From the NCBI GenBank assembly GCA_016718315.1, contig JADKDV010000001.1:806001-870000 (forward strand): a stretch of DNA of 64,000 nucleotides. Reading direction: 5' to 3'. This DNA comes from Candidatus Obscuribacter sp. GTDB taxonomy: Bacteria > Cyanobacteriota > Vampirovibrionia > Obscuribacterales > Obscuribacteraceae. Position numbers and translations under genes: made by a program. A model generated the notes under the pieces. The model saw only the letters and a list, made by a program, of their open reading frames with translations. It was not told the DNA's origin and made no database searches. Below, piece after piece: positions 1-6,621 of this stretch. Position 1 is the first letter of the stretch, and each line of letters opens with the position of its first letter.

Positions 1-2
1 AG

Positions 3-386
3 GAGATTCTTTCAAACATACCAGTTTGCTTAGATGTAGATCGCACAACGCAAATATTGACCAATCTTGTCGACAACGCAATTAAGTTTTCGCCAAATGG
101 TGCAATCGTAATAATTAGAGTAGAAATGATGGGGAACGATACAACCAGATTTAGTGTCATAGACAAGGGATCTGGTATAGCTCCTGAGCAGGCAGGCAAG
201 CTATTCAAACTCTTTCAACAACTTGACTCCTCTGACAGTCGTAAAAAAGGTGGGACAGGGCTCGGACTGGCAATTTGTAAATCGCTGGTGGAATTACACG
301 GCGGTCAAATTGGCTTAGTCAGTGAGCCTGGAGAAGGTACTACCTTCTGGTTTGATTTTTATACAAATAAGGGAGCCCCTAAATGA
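3..386 (+). CDS. Sensor histidine kinase, C-terminal ATPase domain (5' truncated by window edge)
   Basis: The reading frame is open from base 3, so the gene starts before the window. The visible 127 residues are a HATPase_c domain: an N box (NLVDNAIKFSP), a G1 box (DKGSGI), an F box (KLFKLFQQ) and a G2 box (GGTGLGLAI), ending about 20 residues later as usual for a hybrid-free kinase. It would bind ATP and phosphorylate a His in the missing DHp domain. Its sensor part and partner regulator cannot be seen. The sigma factor gene begins 25 bases downstream on the same strand, so the two may be co-transcribed. Identification of the domain is firm; the signal is unknown. Confidence 0.93.
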   Translation, partial: EILSNIPVCLDVDRTTQILTNLVDNAIKFSPNGAIVIIRVEMMGNDTTRFSVIDKGSGIAPEQAGKLFKLFQQLDSSDSRKKGGTGLGLAICKSLVELHGGQIGLVSEPGEGTTFWFDFYTNKGAPK

Positions 387-411
387 GGCTTTGAAATAGG
401 CAGGTAACATC

Positions 412-1536
412 ATGTCTGAAGCATACGGATTCAAATCTAGCTATAACCAGTATTCACCCGGTAAAAGGTCCAGAAGCCTTGAAGGCCGCAGTTATAGCAA
501 AACAGATAAATCAATTAGATTGTCTGAGGATTTTACACCGGGTGGAGAAATGCTCCTAGATTCGCCCTGGACCGAACCCGAGATAGAACTAGACGTAGCA
601 AAGACAGCCGACCTTGATGTCGCCCTCGAAGATAGCGAAGTAGAGGAAGAAGAACCAGATCTCAAAGTGCGCGCGCTGAAACGCAAAAACGCAGTGCTGG
701 GCGAAGCCAGTGCTAGTGAACCAGCCTTTTATGCCTATCTCCAAAACGTAGGACGCAACACTCTACTTAAGGCTGATGAAGAAAAAGAACTCGGCCGCAA
801 GATAAAAGAAGGTAATCAAGACGCTCTTAACTTGTTAATCAGGAGCAACTTACGACTGGTTGTAAGCATCGCCAAAAGATTCCGCAATCAGGGTCTCGAT
901 ATGGAAGACCTGGTGCAAGAAGGCAATATCGGTCTGATTCATGCAGCCCGCAAGTTTGATTTCACCATGGGCAATCGGTTTTCGACCTATGCTACATGGT
1001 GGATCAGACAAGCCGTGATGAGAGCTATCGCCAATAAGGGTCGCACAATTCGCATCCCGGTCCATACTAGAGGGCAGATAACCAGGCTCAAAAGATGTGC
1101 CCGTGAGTATCACCAAAAGCTCGGTCGTTATCCCACCGAAGAAGAACTGGCAAGAGAAACCGAGATGGACGTGAGCGAAGTTAAACGCTTACTTAGTGGG
1201 CTGTCTAATATTCTCTCGCTTGATGAAGGCATACCTGGCAATGACAAAGAGTCAATTGGTAGCTTTATCGAGGACGATCTCAGCGCCAAACCAGAGAGCG
1301 AAGCTGAAGCAGCGTTATTGCGCAAGACCATTGCACGTCTGACCCGTCACCTCTCCCCTATCGAATCTGAGACAGTTAGCTATCTCTACGGTCTCAAGGG
1401 CGGTATTGCCTGTGACACAAAGATGGTGGCCGACCTGCTCAAAATAGACGTACAAGAAGTAAGACGCATCCAAAAACGGTCGCTCAAGCGCATGCGCAGA
1501 CACTTATACAACTCATCAATCGATGACTTTGTCTAA
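412..1536 (+). CDS. RNA polymerase sigma factor, sigma-70 family (RpoD-like, group 2)
   Basis: A 374-residue sigma-70 protein. An acidic, poorly conserved stretch of about 100 residues precedes region 1.2 ([14 protein letters not shown]). Region 2 follows with [22 protein letters not shown] and the -10-reading segment [13 protein letters not shown], then region 3 (IRIPVH) and region 4. Regions 2 and 3 are close to the consensus. Region 4.2 is not: the usual TRERIRQIE recognition helix reads [16 protein letters not shown], so -35 recognition may differ from that of the housekeeping factor. Length and the lack of region 1.1 fit the cyanobacterial-type group 2 factors. The ATG follows an AGGCAGGT segment. 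The histidine kinase upstream may belong to the same signalling unit. Confidence 0.95.
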   Translation: MSEAYGFKSSYNQYSPGKRSRSLEGRSYSKTDKSIRLSEDFTPGGEMLLDSPWTEPEIELDVAKTADLDVALEDSEVEEEEPDLKVRALKRKNAVLGEASASEPAFYAYLQNVGRNTLLKADEEKELGRKIKEGNQDALNLLIRSNLRLVVSIAKRFRNQGLDMEDLVQEGNIGLIHAARKFDFTMGNRFSTYATWWIRQAVMRAIANKGRTIRIPVHTRGQITRLKRCAREYHQKLGRYPTEEELARETEMDVSEVKRLLSGLSNILSLDEGIPGNDKESIGSFIEDDLSAKPESEAEAALLRKTIARLTRHLSPIESETVSYLYGLKGGIACDTKMVADLLKIDVQEVRRIQKRSLKRMRRHLYNSSIDDFV

Positions 1537-1580
1537 GGTTAAAACAGCCCGGATTAGGTAACGAAATCTTAACCCTACCC

Positions 1581-1600
1581 CCTTTGCATATACGCAAAGG
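1581..1600 (+). terminator. Hairpin after sigma factor gene, possible weak terminator
   Basis: A perfect 7-bp stem (CCTTTGC / GCAAAGG) with a 6-base loop lies 45 bases after the sigma factor stop. It is followed by AGCATAATTT, which has only a short T run, so termination would be inefficient. A second 5-bp hairpin (1611-1625) follows directly. Confidence 0.35.
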
Positions 1601-1638
1601 AGCATAATTTCCCTACTCATTAGGGGTCAAAAGTATTT

Positions 1639-1746
1639 ATGACACTGCTCAGTGTGGCAATTGTGTTGGCTATAACTGTACTCACAACTCTGATAAATGA
1701 TTATTTGCCTGTCGGTGGCGAATACATCGAAGATGGATTTAAATAG
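1639..1746 (+). CDS. Putative 35-residue single-pass membrane peptide
   Basis: An ATG-initiated frame of 35 codons encodes a hydrophobic N-terminal helix (VAIVLAITVLTTLI) followed by a short acidic polar tail. An AGGGG stretch lies 12 bases before the ATG. That same stretch forms the 3' arm of a 5-bp hairpin (CCCTA 1611-1615 / TAGGG 1621-1625), so ribosome access could be structure-controlled. Size and layout recall single-helix small membrane proteins, but I recognise no family. A chance frame in a 1-kb gap cannot be excluded. Confidence 0.33.
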   Translation: MTLLSVAIVLAITVLTTLINDYLPVGGEYIEDGFK

Positions 1747-1845
1747 CACCGCATTTGGTGCAACAAAAGGTAATTAGTTTTAACTGTTTAGCTCTCACTG
1801 TCGATTGTGGGAATAAATACTTTTGTAGATTGGTTATTTTGACCA

Positions 1846-1875
1846 TTGACAAAAGACTAAGCTCGCCCTTATCCT
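1846..1875 (+). promoter_or_regulatory. Predicted sigma-70 promoter for the rtcB leader
   Basis: A perfect -35 element TTGACA (1846-1851) is followed after 18 bases by TATCCT (1870-1875), a 4-of-6 match to the -10 consensus. Transcription would start at about 1882 and run into the hairpin-rich segment before rtcB. The prediction rests on sequence match only. Confidence 0.38.
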
Positions 1876-1881
1876 GAGATC

Positions 1882-2310
1882 AGTATTGGAGTGAGGACGA
1901 TGAGATCCATTTACACGACTGCCTTAAATACGCATCAGCTGCCGGGACAGATGTCCGGCAAGTCCGTGCGTGGTTTTAAGTCGTTGTATTGCTTCAATAG
2001 CCTCAATCTCAGCACCAGTCGGCAGGTCACAGTCATAAGCAGAGACGCCGCAGCAGAGCCAGGCCGAGAGCCAAAACAAGGTCTATAACCGCTCTAAGCG
2101 GACAGATTATCTGATCTAAGTAACGTCGGTGCAAAGCGTTGCCTGATCTAACAGTATTGTTGCCCTGCAACAAATAATAGTGCGCCTGACAGGCCAGCCT
2201 AGCCACCGCATGCGGTGCCAAGCTGATAGCCCAGTACAGTCGCCAGAGCCGTGTGCCCTCTGTGGCACCACGGGTCTATCCGCGCGTGCGGCAAGACCAA
2301 TCCCTGACAA
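1882..2310 (+). ncRNA. Hairpin-rich leader or structured RNA upstream of rtcB (no known family recognised)
   Basis: About 430 bases without a convincing gene contain a run of local stem-loops: 1941-1959 (7 bp with one bulge), 2089-2101 (CCGCT/AGCGG), 2103-2113, 2157-2173 (TTGTTGC/GCAACAA, 7 bp), 2184-2194, 2204-2217 (CACCG/CGGTG), 2249-2273 (9 bp with one bulge) and 2274-2297 (two 4-bp helices around an internal loop). This density is unlike the other gaps in the window. A promoter-like element sits at its 5' edge, and a strong Shine-Dalgarno sequence follows its 3' edge. I could not match it to tRNA, tmRNA, RNase P, SRP, 6S or T-box signatures. RtcB joins broken RNA ends, so a substrate, a regulatory leader or a Y-RNA-like partner are possible roles, all inferred. 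A weak 62-65 codon frame (1891 or 1900 to 2088) overlaps it. Confidence 0.4.
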
Positions 2311-2326
2311 TCGGAGGAACTAAACA

Positions 2327-2512
2327 ATGAGGTACATATTGCACGCTAACTCTGTGCACCGCGCTTTTAACTACATCTTAATTGAGCGCGTCTTTGTCTC
2401 TGTCGGCAACCGCGAGTACGGTCCAGCCAACACAGATCATGCGATGCAAAAACTACAAAAACGATGCCTCATTGCTGTCAAGTTTATGGGGACCTCAATT
2501 TTGCTCAACTAA
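2327..2512 (+). CDS. Hypothetical 61-residue protein upstream of rtcB
   Basis: The ATG follows a good Shine-Dalgarno sequence (CGGAGGA, 8 bases spacing). The frame ends 31 bases before rtcB, so it could be the first gene of the rtcB transcript or a leader peptide. The product is small and basic, with no signal peptide or membrane helix and no family that I recognise. It does not resemble archease, the usual RtcB partner. The ribosome site is the main argument for it being real. Confidence 0.4.
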   Translation: MRYILHANSVHRAFNYILIERVFVSVGNREYGPANTDHAMQKLQKRCLIAVKFMGTSILLN

Positions 2513-2543
2513 CACACTAAATAAAGGATGAGATAATAACTCT

Positions 2544-3791
2544 ATGGACATCAAGTCAATCAAAACAAAAGACAACTACGAACTAATCGCCATGCCCAAC
2601 AAAAAACCCATCAAAGCGTGGGTCAAGGGAGTGGCTCTGGAGCAAGCTGCCAGGACACAACTGCTCAATATGGCATCAATGCCTTTTGTGCACAGCCACA
2701 TTGCAGTGATGCCAGATGCCCACATGGGTAAAGGGACCACTGTGGGATCAGTTATCCCCACCCACAAAGCCATAATCCCGGCTGCTGTGGGAGTGGATCT
2801 TGGTTGCGGCATGATCGCAGTTAAGACTTCGCTTACAGGACACGATTTGCCAGACGATCTGGCCAGTGTCAGAGCGGCAATTGAGCGAGCTATACCTGTC
2901 GGGTTTGCCTGCTTTAAAGATTCAATGGCATCGACACATCCTGCCATTCAAAAAATCGATAAAGCCTGGCAAGCACTTGAGCCACGCTTTGATGCCATCG
3001 TGCAAAAGCACAAAGCAATCGACAGCGGTAGCCTGCGTGGACGTCTGCAAATCGGTACTCTTGGTACCGGTAACCACTTTATCGAAATACTGCTCGACAG
3101 TGTCGGTAATGTCTGGTTTATGTTGCACTCTGGTAGCCGTGGGGTGGGCAACCGCTTTGGTACTTACTTTATCGAGCTTGCCCGTAAGGACATGCAAAGG
3201 CAGCAAATCAATCTGCCCGATAGAGATCTTGCCTACCTCAGCGAGGGCACCGCCTACTTTGATGACTATCTGGAAGCAGTGAGCTTTGCTCAAGACTACG
3301 CTTTTATCAACCGTCAGGTGATGATGAGCTTGCTTATTGATGCCATTAGCGCACTGCCCTCGATACCGGACTTTACTGCCCAACTGGAAGTAATCAACTG
3401 TCACCACAACTATGTGGCCAAAGAAGAACACTTCGGTGAGTCAGTATGGGTCACTCGCAAAGGCGCTGTCCGTGCCCAGCTTGGAGATCTTGGAATTATT
3501 CCAGGTTCGATGGGAACAGGTAGCTACATTGTCAGAGGTAAAGGTAACCCAGAGAGCTTCAACAGCTGCTCCCATGGAGCGGGTCGTACAATGTCACGTA
3601 CTCAGGCTAAAAAGAGCATCAGCCTGGATCGCCACAAACGCGATACTGCCCATGTAGAGTGCCGCAAAGATGTAGGCATCCTTGACGAGTCACCCAGCGC
3701 ATACAAACCGCTGGTGGACGTGATGAAGGCTCAGGCAGACCTGGTGGAAATCGTCCACAAATTGAGGCCAGTTGTTTGCGTCAAAGGTTAA
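2544..3791 (+). CDS. rtcB: RNA-splicing ligase RtcB
   Basis: RtcB joins RNA 2',3'-cyclic phosphate or 3'-phosphate ends to 5'-hydroxyl ends, using GTP and Mn2+ through a GMP-histidine intermediate. The 415-residue protein has the expected motifs: the metal-binding VDLGCGM segment near residue 92, HSGSRGVGN near residue 195, the CHHNYV metal site near residue 285, and SHGAGR near residue 344, whose His corresponds to the guanylylated residue. Length is typical. ATG start; AAAGGATGAG lies about 14 bases upstream. No archease or rtcA gene is adjacent. In bacteria RtcB acts in RNA repair or tRNA maturation, and the structured leader before it is a possible substrate or regulator (inference). Confidence 0.97.
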   Translation: MDIKSIKTKDNYELIAMPNKKPIKAWVKGVALEQAARTQLLNMASMPFVHSHIAVMPDAHMGKGTTVGSVIPTHKAIIPAAVGVDLGCGMIAVKTSLTGHDLPDDLASVRAAIERAIPVGFACFKDSMASTHPAIQKIDKAWQALEPRFDAIVQKHKAIDSGSLRGRLQIGTLGTGNHFIEILLDSVGNVWFMLHSGSRGVGNRFGTYFIELARKDMQRQQINLPDRDLAYLSEGTAYFDDYLEAVSFAQDYAFINRQVMMSLLIDAISALPSIPDFTAQLEVINCHHNYVAKEEHFGESVWVTRKGAVRAQLGDLGIIPGSMGTGSYIVRGKGNPESFNSCSHGAGRTMSRTQAKKSISLDRHKRDTAHVECRKDVGILDESPSAYKPLVDVMKAQADLVEIVHKLRPVVCVKG

Positions 3792-3810
3792 CACTCTAAG
3801 GAGGTTAGCT

Positions 3811-3840
3811 ATGACCGTGACAATAGACCACAAAAAATAG
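3811..3840 (+). other. Nine-codon open frame with strong ribosome site, after rtcB
   Basis: A near-perfect Shine-Dalgarno sequence (TAAGGAGGT) precedes an ATG that opens a nine-codon frame ending in TAG inside the 5' arm of the following terminator. It may be a vestige of a lost downstream gene, or a minimal frame whose translation affects the terminator. Nothing else supports it. Confidence 0.22.
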
Positions 3841-3873
3841 ACCGGTACTACAAATAGTGCCGGTCTATTTTTT
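3832..3873. terminator. Bidirectional intrinsic terminator between rtcB and ppk
   Basis: An 18-bp stem (3832-3849 with 3856-3873, one G-U pair) and a 6-base loop have A6 on the left arm and T6 on the right. Read on either strand, this gives a stable hairpin ending in a U run. It ends both rtcB (+) and ppk (-), whose stop codon overlaps the right edge. Confidence 0.92.
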
Positions 3874-6460
3874 AGTATTTAACTTTGTTAGCAGAGCTGT
3901 TATCCAAAAACCACTGCTGACAGCTAAAGGGCTCACCTTCATGAGCGCTCAAGCGCACATAGGTGCCGTCACTATTCATTTCGCGGGTTTTGGCAGTATC
4001 AACAAGATAAGTCTTAAGCACTGCGTCCTTTAAAAACGTTGCCAGTCTCTCATCGGTGACAGGGAATATAACTTCAACGCGGCGATTAAGATTGCGCGGC
4101 ATCATATCAGCGCTACCACAGAATATTTCTTCCTTGCCGCCATTTCTAAAGTAATAAATGCGGCTATGCTCCAGGAAGCGTCCCAGCACAGATATCACTC
4201 TGATGTTTTCGGAAACACCAGGAATACCAGGTCTCAGGCAGCAGACACCACGTACCATCAGATCTACTTTTACACCGGCTTGCGAGGCTTCGTACAAAAG
4301 CTGAATGATGCGCTCATCAACCAGAGCATTCATCTTAAAGATGATGCGACCCTTCTCACCGGCTTTAGCTTGCTCGATTTCGCGACGAATCAAAAACTCA
4401 AATCGTTCACGCAAATTGATAGGTGCCACTAACAAGCGCTTGTAATCACGTTTGGCAGAATAACCAGTGAGGAAATTGAAGAGATCAGAAGCATCAGAAC
4501 CGACGTTTTCATCACAAGTAAGCAGTCCCACATCGGTATAAAGATGGGCAGTGACAGGATTGTAATTACCTGTACCAAGGTGGACATAACGTCTTATAGT
4601 GTCGCCTTCTTTGCGCACCACCAGAGCCAACTTGCTATGTATTTTTAGTCCAAGTAGACCATAGACTACATGCACACCTTGAGCTTCAAGAGCCTTGGCC
4701 CATTCAATGTTACTTTCTTCGTCAAAACGAGCTTTAAGTTCTACCAGCACAGCAACTTGCTTGCCGTTCTCCTGTGCTTTGAGCAGAGCTTCGACCACTG
4801 GCGAGTTTTTGCCAACCCGGTAAAGAGTGGCTTTGATAGCCAGTACATTGGGATCTCTTGCTGCAGTATTGAGAAAATTGACCACCGGTTGAAATGAATC
4901 ATAAGGATGGTGCAAGAGGATATCGCGTCTGGCAATGGCAGCAAAGATGTCTTCTTCTTTGTCCATCAGCTCTGGATCCAGAGGTGGCGGTATAACAGGG
5001 ACAAAGGGAGGAAACTTCAAATCATGTCTGTCGATATTGGCAATATATTTGAGCGAACTCAAACTAATGCGACCTTCGACCAAATAGACGTCATAAGGCT
5101 CTATCTGTAGATTGCTCATCAAAATCTCAAGAATATGAGCAGGCATAGCATGGTGTACGGATAGCCGCACCACATCGCCAAAACGTCTTTGTTTGACGCC
5201 TTCTTCAGTGGTTTCAAGCAAATCACCAGCTTCCCATTCCTGGATTTCCACTTCGGCATCCCGAGTAACATGGAAGGGATAAGCTTCAAGCACGGTCATG
5301 CCAGGAAATAGCTCTGACAAGTTAGCTTTGATGACATCATCTAGCCAGATATAAGCAGTAGGCGCCTGCAATGTAGAGCGCTGGCCGGAGACCTCGGCTT
5401 TACCCACCGGTACTAGTTGAGGCAAGATATCCGGTACTTTGATACGAGCAAAGCGTTCTTCGCCTGTGGTATCACGGATAAGCACAGCAAGATTGAGTGA
5501 TAGATTAGAAATATGTGGAAAAGGATGCCCAGGGTCAAAAGCAAGTGGTGTCAGTACTGGAAATATTTTTTTGAGGAAATATTCGCGCACACCATCTTTT
5601 TCTTCTGCCGAAAGCTCATCGTATTCAAAAATCTTCAGTCCAGACTGAGAGAGTGCTGGTAGCAAACTCTGGGTCATACACTCATGGGCACTAGCAAGCA
5701 ATGATGTCACTTCCGAGCTGACAGCATCGAGCTGCTCAGAGGGAGTCAGACCATCGAGACCAGTGGTAAAAACACCTGATTCAATTTGTCTTTTGAGACC
5801 GGCTACTCGCACCATAAAAAATTCGTCGAGGTTAGAGCCTGTAATGGCCAAAAATCTAAACCGCTCTAGTAGCGGATTAGTGGGGTCCATGGCTTCTTCC
5901 AGGACACGCCACTGAAAAGCAAGCAGGCTAAGTTCACGGTTAATGTAATAGCGAGGATCACTCAAAACCGGCTTATTCTCAGGGTCACCACTGCTAACAG
6001 GAGTATTGACCGATTCGTTAGCGGCCTGAGCATGTACTGCTAGATGGGGAGGCAGCGCTGATTGAGGCGATGGCGGTATTTGTGCGCCTGGTACCAGTGT
6101 GTTTTGCGGCATGGTGGTGACACCAGCAGAGACAGCGGCGTTGAGTGCCGATGTAATGTTTTGCACCGCCTCGGGACTAAATCCTGAAGCAATCAAATCG
6201 GCTTCGCCAATTTGTCCGGCCAAAGCCTCTACTTTGCTTGGTGCAGCCGCCACAGCGTCAGGCTTGCCTGAATCACTACCGGCAGGAGCAGCACTATCAC
6301 CCTTAACCGCGGCGGAGTCTGAGACTTTGTCGCTATCGGCGGGGGTGGTTTTGGGATATTGACCACTGACGAGATTATCAATCATCTCGGAACGCTTAAT
6401 CTCGGTGGTTTTACGGCTATTGGAGGGTCTGATGTTTGCATACATTAAATTATAAGGCAT
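3872..6460 (-). CDS. ppk1: Polyphosphate kinase 1 with N-terminal extension
   Basis: PPK1 reversibly transfers the terminal phosphate of ATP to polyphosphate through phosphohistidine. The family start (YINRELSLLAFQWRVLEEA) begins only near residue 171. After it come the N domain, the head domain and the two PLD-like catalytic halves. HLGTGNYNP contains the phosphorylated His, EHSRIYYFRNGG the second catalytic His, and GSADMMPRNLNRRVE the C-terminal signature. The core of about 690 residues is full length. The extra 165 residues are Ala/Pro/Ser/Asp-rich and look disordered; internal Met26 (base 6385) is an alternative start but removes little of it. The gene stands alone, without ppx. High polyphosphate storage fits an Obscuribacter-like host. 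Confidence 0.96.
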   Translation of the reverse strand: MPYNLMYANIRPSNSRKTTEIKRSEMIDNLVSGQYPKTTPADSDKVSDSAAVKGDSAAPAGSDSGKPDAVAAAPSKVEALAGQIGEADLIASGFSPEAVQNITSALNAAVSAGVTTMPQNTLVPGAQIPPSPQSALPPHLAVHAQAANESVNTPVSSGDPENKPVLSDPRYYINRELSLLAFQWRVLEEAMDPTNPLLERFRFLAITGSNLDEFFMVRVAGLKRQIESGVFTTGLDGLTPSEQLDAVSSEVTSLLASAHECMTQSLLPALSQSGLKIFEYDELSAEEKDGVREYFLKKIFPVLTPLAFDPGHPFPHISNLSLNLAVLIRDTTGEERFARIKVPDILPQLVPVGKAEVSGQRSTLQAPTAYIWLDDVIKANLSELFPGMTVLEAYPFHVTRDAEVEIQEWEAGDLLETTEEGVKQRRFGDVVRLSVHHAMPAHILEILMSNLQIEPYDVYLVEGRISLSSLKYIANIDRHDLKFPPFVPVIPPPLDPELMDKEEDIFAAIARRDILLHHPYDSFQPVVNFLNTAARDPNVLAIKATLYRVGKNSPVVEALLKAQENGKQVAVLVELKARFDEESNIEWAKALEAQGVHVVYGLLGLKIHSKLALVVRKEGDTIRRYVHLGTGNYNPVTAHLYTDVGLLTCDENVGSDASDLFNFLTGYSAKRDYKRLLVAPINLRERFEFLIRREIEQAKAGEKGRIIFKMNALVDERIIQLLYEASQAGVKVDLMVRGVCCLRPGIPGVSENIRVISVLGRFLEHSRIYYFRNGGKEEIFCGSADMMPRNLNRRVEVIFPVTDERLATFLKDAVLKTYLVDTAKTREMNSDGTYVRLSAHEGEPFSCQQWFLDNSSANKVKY

Positions 6461-6621
6461 AGCAGCGCTTGGCTACCGGTTGCTAAGTACAAAATTCTCT
6501 TCATCTTGCCTGGCGTCTAGGGCCATGCCAGGATCACTGCCAGCAAAAACTTTACTGGGCGCAATATTTACCGTTAGGCAAGCATACTGATGAGCCGCTA
6601 GCTACGGCAATATTTTAGAGA

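Noticed and set aside
1891..2088. A 62-65 codon plus-strand frame (GTG 1891 or ATG 1900) in the rtcB leader
   Set aside because: Composition does not look protein-like, the predicted transcription start is only a few bases upstream, and the region is full of stem-loops that explain it better as RNA.
2249..2273. GTGGCACCACGG resembles part of the T-box GGTGGCACCGCGG element
   Set aside because: The conserved GGG start and the following G-rich part are absent, there is no specifier-loop arrangement, and rtcB is not a T-box-regulated gene.
2249..2290. On the minus strand the segment GGTGCCACAGAG recalls a conserved piece of RNase P RNA
   Set aside because: The other diagnostic RNase P segment (GAGGAAAGTCCG type) is missing and the flanking sequence does not fold like RNase P.
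2922..3431. Long antisense frame (169 codons) within rtcB
   Set aside because: It lies wholly inside a gene with a strong family match and has no ribosome site or recognisable protein; it is a shadow of the codon usage.
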